Below are positions 1 through 8,364 of a stretch of DNA of 64,000 bases, in pieces; within the stretch, counting starts at the first letter, position 1, and each line of letters starts with the position of its first letter. The notes under the pieces were generated by a model. The model was given only the letters and a program-made list of their open reading frames with translations. It was not told the DNA's origin and did not search any database. Origin of the DNA: Flavobacterium sp. MDT1-60 (GTDB lineage: Bacteria > Bacteroidota > Bacteroidia > Flavobacteriales > Flavobacteriaceae); the NCBI RefSeq assembly GCF_014844035.1, contig NZ_CP062159.1, forward strand, positions 3,906,001-3,970,000, written 5' to 3'. The translations under genes and the position numbers were made by a program.

Positions 1-8
1 TTAGTCAT
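1..8 (-). CDS. Start of a leftward gene cut by the window edge
   Basis: An ATG on the minus strand at 8-6 is followed by ACT and then AA before the window ends, so only Met-Thr and part of a third codon are visible. The sequence upstream of it is AT-rich, and a Bacteroidota-type promoter with an embedded palindrome lies about 110-140 bases away. By analogy, a LacI-type regulator next to a divergent, operator-controlled gene often goes with a carbohydrate uptake (SusC/D) or glycan-use operon in Bacteroidota. That identity is inference only; no protein sequence can be read. Confidence 0.3.
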
Positions 9-117
9 AAATGGTTGGTTTAATTAGTTAATATATGGTTTAAGTTAGTTTTTATAAAAGCTTATAGCCTTTTCATTTCTCTCTGAAAATGAACCAGCAT
101 TTACCCTTTTATAAAAA

Positions 118-147
118 CAAATATATATAAATTACAATAACACACAA
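118..147 (-). promoter_or_regulatory. Predicted Bacteroidota-type promoter for the leftward gene
   Basis: Read on the minus strand, TATATTTG (125-118) fits the -7 consensus TAnnTTTG. It lies 19 bases downstream of a TTG (147-145) at the -33 position. The TTG is inside the palindrome at 144-155, so a repressor bound there would block the promoter. Seen in sequence; activity is inferred. Confidence 0.45.
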
Positions 148-155
148 CCGGTTGT
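144..155. promoter_or_regulatory. Candidate LacI-family operator
   Basis: ACAACCGGTTGT is a perfect 12-bp palindrome with a central CG, the usual form of LacI/GalR-family operators. It overlaps the predicted -33 element of the leftward promoter and lies about 500 bp from the end of a LacI-type gene. A looser CG-centred site (CTACGAAAACGTTGTAG) is at 259-275. The link to this regulator is inferred. Confidence 0.45.
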
Positions 156-502
156 TTAATTTTTTTATTTTAATTTATCAAAAAATTGAGTTTAAAAAAA
201 TCATATTTATATTTTTAATCACAAAATATTAAATAATTGGCAAAATAGTGATTTCAAACTACGAAAACGTTGTAGATAAAAAGAAAGATCTTTGATTTCT
301 TTAAAAAAACCATAAAACCGTCTGTTAAAATATTTTTTTAGTTTTTAATTTCTTCTCAAAAAATAAATTTCAAATAATTCATACAAAAGAATTGATGGGA
401 TTGCCATGCCAGTTAAGGTCTTCGTGATTTGAAGAAAAATGGTGGGTTTGAATCATAAACTCTAAAATTAAGGCCATGCAAGACAATCGGTTGCCTGTAA
501 AA

Positions 503-545
503 CTAAAAAACTCCCTTCAAATTCATTTGAAAGGAGTTTTTAGTA
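503..545. terminator. Bidirectional terminator after the LacI-type gene
   Basis: A long inverted repeat pairs ACTAAAAAACTCC with GGAGTTTTTAGT, with a further CTTCAAAT/ATTTGAAAG stem inside. The flanking A and T runs allow it to act in both directions; it lies about 90 bases after the stop of the minus-strand regulator gene. Confidence 0.75.
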
Positions 546-635
546 TTAAAAATCATTGCGGATAGGATATCCTGTTGTTTATTCCAAAATAAACCCTAAG
601 TATTTAATTTAAAACATTACAACATCACAACAATA

Positions 636-1673
636 TTAAGGTTCTTTTCTATTAGAAGATTCGCGAATAAGTACTTCTGTATTAAGGAAAGCGATTTCCT
701 GAACATCTTCATTTTTTGCTGATTTCAGGTTCTTTATAATAATATCGGCAGCAGCTTTCCCCATTTTTTCTGCGGGATGTGTTATGGTCGATAAATTTGG
801 ATCAATAATTTGGGAAATCGGGTCATTATTAAAGCCGATAATAGCAATATCTTCAGGTACTTTAATGCCACGTTTTTTAGCTGTCTGCACCGCACTTACA
901 GCAATTATATCTCCGGAAGCGAAAAGTCCGTCCGGAATTGGTTTTAAATCAAATAGTTTATTACTTGCCTTTACTCCTTCTTCATAAGTCACGGCTTTCA
1001 AATCGATAATTAAATCCTCATCTATCGGTAAATTATGATCTCTTAAAGCTTCAACGTAACCTCTTTTTCTTTCGTTGTACAAGTTACCGAATTCTGAACC
1101 GGCTGTTAAATGAGCAATACGAAGACAACCCTGTTCTATAAGGTGTTTGGTCGCTTTGTAACCCGCAGAATAATTGTCGATAACCACCCTGAAAGTATTA
1201 TAATCTTTCGGAACCCTGTCGACAAAAACCAGCGGAATATTATTATTTGAAAATTGATGAAAATGCGAAGTATCCCTGGTTTCCATCGCCAGTGAGCAAA
1301 TAACGCCACTTACACGGTTGCTATATAAGGATTTAGCCATATTGACTTCTTCATGATAAGAGTCATGCGATTGCATAATGATTACAGAATAGTCTGATTT
1401 TTGCGCTGTAATCTCAATACCACTAATCAAAGACGATAAAAAGGGTTGTGTTACTGTTGGAATCAAAACACCAATTGTTTTGGTTTTATTGCCACGCAAA
1501 CCTGCTGCAAGAGTATTGGGCACAAATCCCATTTCTTTTGCGGCCTTCTTAACTTTTTTGATCGTTTTATCACTTATTGAATGATGATCCTTTAAAGCTC
1601 TTGAAATTGTTGAGGTTGCCAAATTTAACTTCTCAGCAATATCATATATAGTCACATGTTTATTTTCTTCCAT
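636..1673 (-). CDS. LacI/GalR-family transcriptional regulator
   Basis: 345 residues, the usual length for the family. An N-terminal helix-turn-helix (about residues 8-28, with YDIAEKL and STISRAL) is followed by a hinge helix (LAAGLRG, about 55-61) and a periplasmic-binding-protein-like sensor domain with the typical start GVLIPT and the ligand-site segments VFVDR and GFNNDP. It should bind a CG-centred palindrome and respond to a sugar or similar small ligand. The ATG at 1673 starts directly before the HTH, as expected. The next gene upstream on this strand (antiporter) is separated by about 190 bp with AATTATCT repeats, so it is probably transcribed alone. Likely target: the leftward gene at the window edge, whose predicted promoter carries a fitting palindrome. 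The ligand cannot be told from sequence. Confidence 0.93.
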   Translation of the reverse strand: MEENKHVTIYDIAEKLNLATSTISRALKDHHSISDKTIKKVKKAAKEMGFVPNTLAAGLRGNKTKTIGVLIPTVTQPFLSSLISGIEITAQKSDYSVIIMQSHDSYHEEVNMAKSLYSNRVSGVICSLAMETRDTSHFHQFSNNNIPLVFVDRVPKDYNTFRVVIDNYSAGYKATKHLIEQGCLRIAHLTAGSEFGNLYNERKRGYVEALRDHNLPIDEDLIIDLKAVTYEEGVKASNKLFDLKPIPDGLFASGDIIAVSAVQTAKKRGIKVPEDIAIIGFNNDPISQIIDPNLSTITHPAEKMGKAAADIIIKNLKSAKNEDVQEIAFLNTEVLIRESSNRKEP

Positions 1674-1827
1674 AAAATAGATAATAAGAGATGTAAATAT
1701 AAGTTATTTTACAACATTATATTTTCAATAAATTAACATCTCCATTTTGCCAATTATTCAATATCTAAATCCAATGATGCAAAATCCAACACTCCTGCAT
1801 TCCAAAATTTCAACAGTTCAACATTCC

Positions 1828-1862
1828 AATTATCTAATTATCTAATTGTCTAATTATCTAAT
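1828..1862. repeat. 8-bp tandem repeat (AATTATCT)
   Basis: About four imperfect tandem copies of AATTATCT fill the space between the antiporter stop and the LacI-type gene start. The same unit recurs near 22760-22800 and as AATTATCC at 58518-58585, always between genes. Confidence 0.7.
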
Positions 1863-1864
1863 TC

Positions 1865-3466
1865 TCATTCCTCATACATTTCCATCCACAAGCGGGTCTC
1901 TTCCAGATCAAGTTCTTTTTCTATTTTTCGAAAAACTTCTTCATTAACAACCCCTTCTTTATGCATTAACTCCAATTTTGCGCGCTCTACATTCAATAAA
2001 TCAATTTGAAGTTTAGTAAACTCATTAAAAATCTGCCCACCCATTATATTTCCTTTCCCGAAAAAATTAGCAGGTAGTTCTGTTTTCTGTAAACGATTAA
2101 ACTTAACTTCATATTTACTTTTAATGTTGTGAAGCAAATCGTCATTAAGCAGTGAAAAATTATCTTCAATATGAGCAATTGTCTCAGAAACTATGACATT
2201 TCTAATTTCATATTCTTCGGCTAATATAGAATAAGGCTGAAGTTTTAATTTTTTGATAAGCCACGGAAGTGTTAATCCCTGAATGACCAATGTCGACAGG
2301 ATGACACAAAAAACCAGATAAATAATAAGATTCCGTAAAGGAAATGCCTCTTTTTCATTCATCATTAATGGTAATGCCAAAGCAGCCGCCATTGAAACCA
2401 CGCCACGCATTCCTGACCATCCAAAAATGATCATGTTTCTATAATCAAACTCTTCTTTCTGTTTGTTTTTTTTACTTAAATATTTCTGCAATAATGTTGA
2501 CGGAATTACCCATAGAAAACGGACCAAAATAACAACTGCACTAATGCTCGCCCCCCATATAAACAAAGAGCTGCCAGAATAATTGCTTATTCCGATAATA
2601 ATATGACGAAGCTGTAAACCAATTAATATGAAGATAAGACCGTTTAAAATATTCGTCAGAATACTCCAGATTGTTACTGCCATAATGCGGCTTTCATGTG
2701 TAAAAATACTCCCTGATCGTGCCGAAAGATAAAGTCCGGTTGTTACTACAGCAAGCACACCGGAACATTCGAAATGTTCTGCTATTAAATAGGAAGCAAA
2801 AGGCGTTAAAAGGGTTAATGTAGCTTCAATAATATCATCGCACACAAATTTTTTATGGACAATACTCATTACAAAACCTACGACTAAACCAATACCGATC
2901 CCAAGCGTTGACATAATAAAGAAATTTAAACCGGCCTCCCAAAGCACAAAATTTCCAGCGAGAATTGCTGCTAACGCATATTTATACGCTACTAATCCGC
3001 TGGCATCATTGAGCAGGCTTTCGCCTTCAAGCAATGCAATAAGACGAGGATGAAGACCAAGACCTTTTGTTATTGAAGTCGCCGAAACCGCGTCAGGAGG
3101 CGAAACAATGGCACCAAGCAAAAATGCCAAAGGCCACGACATATCGTTTATAAGTGAATGAGCTGCAATTGCAACTGCAACAGTCGTAAACAAAACTAAG
3201 CCAACAGCTGCAAGCGTAATTGGACGAATCGTTTTTTTAAATTCATACCAACTCGTATACCATGCAGCGTGATACAAAAGAGGAGGTAAAAAAATGATAA
3301 AAACAACTTCAGGATTCAGGGAAACTACCGGAAGTCCGGGAATAATACTGATGACAACACCGCAAAGCACTAAGACGATTGGAATTGGAAAATTATATTT
3401 TTTACTTAACAAACTTAGAAAAGCAACTCCAAATAGTAACATTATAATTACCGTGATATTTCCCAT
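1865..3466 (-). CDS. Na+/H+ antiporter, CPA1 family (NhaP/YjcE-like)
   Basis: 533 residues. About twelve hydrophobic segments fill residues 1-415, followed by a soluble, charged C-terminal tail of about 115 residues. The ion-site region carries PPDAV (about 123-127) and the acidic motif LLND (N153-D154) in a segment reading GESLLNDASGL, typical of CPA1 exchangers of the NhaP/YjcE type. The protein should exchange cytoplasmic Na+ (or K+) for external protons across the inner membrane, supporting pH and salt homeostasis. The tail, rich in Glu/Lys, resembles the regulatory tails of this family. The gene stands alone: a 250-bp space separates it from the divergent MscS gene, which is also an osmotic-stress function. 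Cation preference cannot be read from the sequence. Confidence 0.92.
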   Translation of the reverse strand: MGNITVIIMLLFGVAFLSLLSKKYNFPIPIVLVLCGVVISIIPGLPVVSLNPEVVFIIFLPPLLYHAAWYTSWYEFKKTIRPITLAAVGLVLFTTVAVAIAAHSLINDMSWPLAFLLGAIVSPPDAVSATSITKGLGLHPRLIALLEGESLLNDASGLVAYKYALAAILAGNFVLWEAGLNFFIMSTLGIGIGLVVGFVMSIVHKKFVCDDIIEATLTLLTPFASYLIAEHFECSGVLAVVTTGLYLSARSGSIFTHESRIMAVTIWSILTNILNGLIFILIGLQLRHIIIGISNYSGSSLFIWGASISAVVILVRFLWVIPSTLLQKYLSKKNKQKEEFDYRNMIIFGWSGMRGVVSMAAALALPLMMNEKEAFPLRNLIIYLVFCVILSTLVIQGLTLPWLIKKLKLQPYSILAEEYEIRNVIVSETIAHIEDNFSLLNDDLLHNIKSKYEVKFNRLQKTELPANFFGKGNIMGGQIFNEFTKLQIDLLNVERAKLELMHKEGVVNEEVFRKIEKELDLEETRLWMEMYEE

Positions 3467-3717
3467 TTCCTGATCGTTTATGCGTTATTGGATTTATACT
3501 TAGATTAGGGAACTAATATAATATTTTATGAACTATATACTTTTAGTTGGAAAAAATAAATTTTGCCCAATATAAAGATTTGAGAATCATTCTTAAAAAA
3601 CATATAAATCAAAAAACAATATCTTTTTGGGGTGTTTTTAGATCAGAATATTTCGATATTTTCCCCAAAAGTTGCTCAAAAAAAATTAAATTTGAAACCC
3701 AATTCATTACTTAAATT

Positions 3718-6066
3718 ATGTCTCAAAAAAGAAATCCTTTCTATTTATTCGCCTTATTAATTGTATTAGTTTTTGCACCGCTCTCCTATTCGCAGACAAC
3801 CGCTCCAAAAAAAGAAAGCCGCTCCAAATTATTTGAAGAGACAACCACCGACAGCGACTATTTGATGGCTATTGAAAAAGCAGGTGAAGTAATGGAATCT
3901 GCTTATAATGATGCCGATTTTGATAGCGCTTCACGTCATTTATTTGGTGAAATCAAAAGAACCCAAAGTAAACTCGACCTTATTTTGGCAAGTCTAAAAG
4001 GTGCCAATCCAAATGTGCGTAACCAGCAAATGTATCATACGGTTCTACAGGAAATCCAGACGCAATTGGACGAGCAGAATGCTGCCATAAATTTACGCAA
4101 CGAAAATCTCGAAAAAATTAAAGGCCGATTCATTGAACTGCGTAAGGACAAAACGTTGATGGGATTAATAAAAGATACCATTAGACGTAAACAGTTTAAA
4201 AGAGAATTCGCTAATCTTAGAAAAAAATACCGCAGTACAGACAGCCTGATGACTAAAAATCAGAGTGTTCTAAATGCTAAAAAAAGAATTACGGTACAAC
4301 GAAAAATTGCCGTTTCCAATGCCTTGATAACAGTTGAAAATAATCTGGAGAAGTCTGGAATCAGCATGCTTCATAAAGAATATCCTTTTTTATGGAATTT
4401 CAATGAATCGATTCCGAAAAAAGCTATAAAACAAAATATCGGCGCCAAAATCGTAATCGAAGAAAGCGTTGCTGCTTATTATTTGAGCTATCGAACAGGC
4501 GGTTTAATCACTTTACTCTTTTTTATAGGACTGCTGGCTTGGTATATTTCACGAAATATAAAATATCTTAAAGAAAACGGATATGCTGAAAATCTTTCTG
4601 ACTTTAATTTTAAATACTTAAACAGAGGCGTTATCATTCCGGCCGCAGTAATCGGACTCAACATTGCCGTTGTCAGCAACTTATATGCGCCTGCTTTATT
4701 TTTAGAATTGCTACAGCTTTTATTACTGGGGTTTTTGACGGTACTTTTTAAAAATAAATGGTCCAAAGTTTCCATGAAAAACTGGCTGTTTCTATTGGGA
4801 TTGTTCTTCACGCTTTGTTTCCTTGACCTGTTTATCGAAGTTGGTTTTTTACAACGTAGTGCCTTTATTATTATTAACATTCTGGGAATCCGTTATGGTT
4901 TGGTGCAAATCAAAACGCTTAAAGATCAGCTGTATATTAAAGGTTTCTTTAAATGGGCCAGCATTATTTTTATCGGATTAAATGGTTTGTCAATACTTTA
5001 TAATTTGTTTGGACGTGTATCGCTTTCTAATATGCTGAGCTTAACCGCTTTTATTTCGCTTACGCAGATTGTAGCATTAAGCGTATTACTGAAAATTATT
5101 TTAGAAATCATTATTCTGCAAATCTATACGACCCGAATTAAACGCGGTTTCGAAAAGATTTTTGATCACGAAAGTTTATCTGATACGCTGAAAAAACCTT
5201 TTATCATAGTAATCAGTTATATGTGGCTGGTGGTCATTGCTTCCAATTTAAATATCTGGGAATCGCTTCGTTCTTCTTTAGGAAATTTATTAAGCCATCC
5301 GAATACTATAGGGAGTATTACGTTTACTTTAGGAAACATTGTGCTGTTTTTTATTATTATTTGGATTGCTCACCTGCTTCAAAAATATGTCGCTTACTTC
5401 TTTGGAGAAATTGACGATGAAAATGAAGAAAACGTCAATAAAAGACAACATTCCAAATTACTAATTACAAGGCTGATTGTATTAATCGGCGGTTATCTTT
5501 TAGCCGTTGCAGCTTCCGGAATGCCTTTGGATAAATTAAGTATTTTGCTAGGCGCGTTAGGTGTCGGTGTTGGACTTGGACTTCAGAATGTTGTAAATAA
5601 CTTTGTATCGGGTGTGATTTTAATTTTTGATAAACCGATTCAGATTGGGGATGTCATCGAAATTAGTTCTGAATCTGGCCGAGTGAAATCAATGGGATTG
5701 CGTACCACTAAAATCAATGCTCCAAATGGTGCCGAGATCATTATTCCGAATGGAAATTTACTATCTCAAAACATCACCAACTGGACGTATACGGACAATT
5801 TTAAACTAGTTGAAGTATCAATTGAAATAGCCGGAGAAATTGATCCCGAAGGAATTAATGCTATTATAAATGAATCTCTAAGCAGTTTATCATCGGTAAA
5901 TAACGACAAAGCTTCCCAAATTTATTATATTTCGATTTCTGACGGCAAATATAAAATTCTGGTAAAATTCTGGTGCAGTATTTACCGTACTGAGGAAACT
6001 ATTAGTTCTGCTCGTCAGGTTTTATTTAGTAATTTTAAAAGTAAAGGATTGGCTTTTTCGAGTTAG
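3718..6066 (+). CDS. Large mechanosensitive channel, MscS family
   Basis: 782 residues, much longer than plain MscS (about 290). A signal peptide (residues 1-25, cleavage after LSYS) leads to a periplasmic, helical and coiled-coil-prone domain to about residue 255. About eight further membrane segments follow (from ITLLFFIGLLAW on). The MscS core lies at about 608-645, with the Gly/Ala-rich pore helix (GALGVGVGLGLQNVVNNF) and the beta-domain entry DKPIQIGDVIE, then the cytoplasmic beta and alpha/beta domains. This layout matches the MscK/YbdG-type long channels. It should open under hypo-osmotic membrane tension and release solutes. The gene ends at a strong terminator (6085-6111) and is monocistronic. 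Confident on family; gating role comes from the family. Confidence 0.92.
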   Translation: MSQKRNPFYLFALLIVLVFAPLSYSQTTAPKKESRSKLFEETTTDSDYLMAIEKAGEVMESAYNDADFDSASRHLFGEIKRTQSKLDLILASLKGANPNVRNQQMYHTVLQEIQTQLDEQNAAINLRNENLEKIKGRFIELRKDKTLMGLIKDTIRRKQFKREFANLRKKYRSTDSLMTKNQSVLNAKKRITVQRKIAVSNALITVENNLEKSGISMLHKEYPFLWNFNESIPKKAIKQNIGAKIVIEESVAAYYLSYRTGGLITLLFFIGLLAWYISRNIKYLKENGYAENLSDFNFKYLNRGVIIPAAVIGLNIAVVSNLYAPALFLELLQLLLLGFLTVLFKNKWSKVSMKNWLFLLGLFFTLCFLDLFIEVGFLQRSAFIIINILGIRYGLVQIKTLKDQLYIKGFFKWASIIFIGLNGLSILYNLFGRVSLSNMLSLTAFISLTQIVALSVLLKIILEIIILQIYTTRIKRGFEKIFDHESLSDTLKKPFIIVISYMWLVVIASNLNIWESLRSSLGNLLSHPNTIGSITFTLGNIVLFFIIIWIAHLLQKYVAYFFGEIDDENEENVNKRQHSKLLITRLIVLIGGYLLAVAASGMPLDKLSILLGALGVGVGLGLQNVVNNFVSGVILIFDKPIQIGDVIEISSESGRVKSMGLRTTKINAPNGAEIIIPNGNLLSQNITNWTYTDNFKLVEVSIEIAGEIDPEGINAIINESLSSLSSVNNDKASQIYYISISDGKYKILVKFWCSIYRTEETISSARQVLFSNFKSKGLAFSS

Positions 6067-6084
6067 ACTGACACTATAAATCAT

Positions 6085-6111
6085 AAAAAAACGCCTCTAT
6101 TGAGGCGTTTT
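6085..6111. terminator. Terminator between convergent genes
   Basis: AACGCCTC-tatt-GAGGCGTT hairpin flanked by A and T runs, just after the MscS stop and before the end of the convergent minus-strand gene; usable by both. Confidence 0.8.
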
Positions 6112-6129
6112 CATTTGTCATGTATTTAA

Positions 6130-6609
6130 TTAATGATGATCATCGTGGGAATGTTTTTTATCTTTATTAGAATTTCCATTGTAATTTTTCGAATTTTCAT
6201 TTCTCTGTTTGTGATCTGATTTGTTTTTCTCCGGTTTACTGCCTCTGTTTTTTTGAGGTTTTCCATGATATCCTTTTGGATAGTTTTCTCTGTGTTTCTT
6301 GTGATACGAATAAGGAGCATCTCCTCTGTAATCATTTAAAACTACTTTGTAACCCGAGTACAAATCATATCGTCTGTATTGTGCCGGAAGCCTTTTATCA
6401 CGAATCCATCTGCCATTATTATCATAAATATACTGACTTTGAGCAACATCATAATAAGTATCGATATCCGGTAAATAATAATATCTGCTGTTGTCATTTC
6501 CTTCCGGTCCCCAGCTTGGAGGAGTTCCAATATTTACATTAATTGAAACTTGTGCATGAGCAAAAAATACACTCATAAAAAGCACTAAGGCGAATACTAA
6601 TTTTTTCAT
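6130..6609 (-). CDS. Small secreted protein with a His/Asn/Lys-rich tail
   Basis: 159 residues; no family assigned with confidence. A clear signal peptide (residues 1-19, cleavage after FAHA) is followed by a Tyr/Asp-rich segment of about 75 residues (motifs RYYYLPDIDTYYD and YDNNGRWI) and then a low-complexity basic tail that ends in HSHDDHH. The Tyr-rich part resembles small periplasmic proteins of Bacteroidota that are often annotated as hypothetical. The terminal His cluster could bind metal, but this is speculation. It is monocistronic, convergent with the MscS gene and sharing its terminator. The start is set by the signal peptide. Confidence 0.75.
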   Translation of the reverse strand: MKKLVFALVLFMSVFFAHAQVSINVNIGTPPSWGPEGNDNSRYYYLPDIDTYYDVAQSQYIYDNNGRWIRDKRLPAQYRRYDLYSGYKVVLNDYRGDAPYSYHKKHRENYPKGYHGKPQKNRGSKPEKNKSDHKQRNENSKNYNGNSNKDKKHSHDDHH

Positions 6610-6742
6610 CGTTTTTATTTTTAAATATTAAATTCATTTAATACTAATCGAAAGTAGTGCCATTAATTACATTTATCGCATCCATTATACAGAACTATCA
6701 AACCAATCGACGGAGAGCACTTTTTAACCGACATAGCGGTAA

Positions 6743-6772
6743 TAAAAAACGCCTCAATTTCTCGAGGCGCTA
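6743..6772 (-). terminator. Terminator of the efflux operon
   Basis: GCGCCTCGAG/TTGAGGCG hairpin followed, on the minus strand, by a run of six T. It lies about 170 bases beyond the outer membrane factor stop, in the direction of that operon. Confidence 0.7.
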
Positions 6773-6939
6773 TTCATTTAGTCATGTTTTTAATAATAGA
6801 GATCATTGTGTGGAACTTCAGATCTTTTTCTTTGACTGGAATTATTTATCTAAAATAGTAACAAAGTCTAACTTCAGAATAATTCTTTATACCGATCAGC
6901 TAATTTTATCGACCAATAATGCTTTTCGGCATAAAGAAT

Positions 6940-8346
6940 CTATTTCCAGCCTCCGCCTAAGGCGCGGTACAAATCAACCACCGCTTGTAATTTTTGCAAA
7001 TTATCGTTAACCCCACTCAATTGTGCGGCTAAAAGATTTTGTTGTGATGTCAAAACATCTGTATAGTTTGTAGCTGAACTGTACTCTAAAAGCTGCTGTG
7101 TATAATCAACTGCTTTTTCTAAAGCTTCAATTTGTTTTTCTCTTGAATCTTCTTTGTCAGCCGCCATTTGATAAGCGTACAAAGCATTTGAAACTTCCTG
7201 ACCGGCAACTAAAAGACTTTGTTGGAAATTATTATAAGCCTGTACTTGTTGCGATTGCGCTGTTGTCAACCTCATCTTGTTAATTCCCTGATTGAAAAGT
7301 GGCTGCGTCAATCCGCCAATTAGCGAATAAAAAATAGAATTGGTAAAAAAGTCTGTCAATTGCAAGTTCGAAAATCCACCGCTTGCTGTCAGTGTCAAAC
7401 TAGGATAAAAATAGGTTTTAGCCATATTCGTCATTTCAAAAGCCGTTCTCAAATTAAATTCCGCCTGACGGACATCCGGACGATTTTGAAGCAATTGAGA
7501 AGGTAAACCTATCGCAAGATTATCCGGAATAACCTGAGTTCCTAAAACACCTCGATCGATTGGTCCGGGAGCTTCTCCTAACAAAATATGAATCGCATTT
7601 TCTGTCTCGCGAATATTACGTTTTAAATCCGGAATCAATACTTCTGCCGCGTGTTGGTTGGCTTCACTTTGCACAACCGCTGCACCTGTAACAATGGCGC
7701 CTTCTTTTAAATCTTTTATGGTTTGTACATTTTTGATTCGGCTTTCTAAAGTTTCCTGTGTAATTACCAATTGTTTATCATATGCCAATAATAAAAAATA
7801 ATTATTAGCAATATCAGCAATCAATTGCGTTTGTACCGCTTGTCTGGCAGCATCGGTGCCTAAATAAGTCGCCAAAGCTGCTCTTTTAGAACTGCTTAAT
7901 TTTCCCCAGATATCAGCTTCCCAAGACGTACTCAAACCTAATTTATATGTTGTCGTTAACGTATTAATATTGATTCCGGCTGGAAAATTTAATCCCGCTT
8001 CCGACTGTTTGGTACGAGTTGCACTAGCATCCAAATTCAGAGTCGGATAATAGGCTAATTTACTTTGAAGTAGGGAAGCACGCGCTTGTACAATGTTTTC
8101 AATTGCGTTTTTCAGATTTAGATTCTGATCTAATCCTTTCTGAATTAAAGTATTTAGTTTTTCATCTTTAAAAACAGTTTGCCAGGGCATATTCGCAATT
8201 GTAGTCGAATCGGCGGAAGCCTGATCACGATACAACTTATCTGTCGAAATTGTTGAGGGGCGTTCGTACTTTTTGGTAATCGAGCACGCACTTAAAAGTG
8301 CGGCTGTCAGTAGCAGTACAATATATTTATTTGAACTATGAGTCAT
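6940..8346 (-). CDS. Outer membrane efflux lipoprotein (TolC/NodT family)
   Basis: 468 residues, the normal size for NodT-type outer membrane factors. The N-terminus is a lipoprotein signal with lipobox LLSAC (Cys21). Two internally similar OEP repeats follow, each with long helices and the usual landmarks: WQTVFKDEKLNTLIQKGLDQN near the start, LLAYDKQLVITQETLESR, RPDVRQAEFNLRTAF and ending in YRALGGGW. It forms the outer membrane exit duct of a tripartite pump. It is the last gene of a three-gene operon, 18 bp after the RND gene, followed by a terminator at 6743-6772. Substrate is set by the RND partner. Confidence 0.94.
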   Translation of the reverse strand: MTHSSNKYIVLLLTAALLSACSITKKYERPSTISTDKLYRDQASADSTTIANMPWQTVFKDEKLNTLIQKGLDQNLNLKNAIENIVQARASLLQSKLAYYPTLNLDASATRTKQSEAGLNFPAGININTLTTTYKLGLSTSWEADIWGKLSSSKRAALATYLGTDAARQAVQTQLIADIANNYFLLLAYDKQLVITQETLESRIKNVQTIKDLKEGAIVTGAAVVQSEANQHAAEVLIPDLKRNIRETENAIHILLGEAPGPIDRGVLGTQVIPDNLAIGLPSQLLQNRPDVRQAEFNLRTAFEMTNMAKTYFYPSLTLTASGGFSNLQLTDFFTNSIFYSLIGGLTQPLFNQGINKMRLTTAQSQQVQAYNNFQQSLLVAGQEVSNALYAYQMAADKEDSREKQIEALEKAVDYTQQLLEYSSATNYTDVLTSQQNLLAAQLSGVNDNLQKLQAVVDLYRALGGGWK

Positions 8347-8364
8347 TTCTTCTGAATTAAATTA

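Noticed and set aside
6126..6542. Other open frames over the small secreted protein gene
   Set aside because: They are shadow frames of low complexity; the chosen frame has a clear signal peptide and its own terminator.
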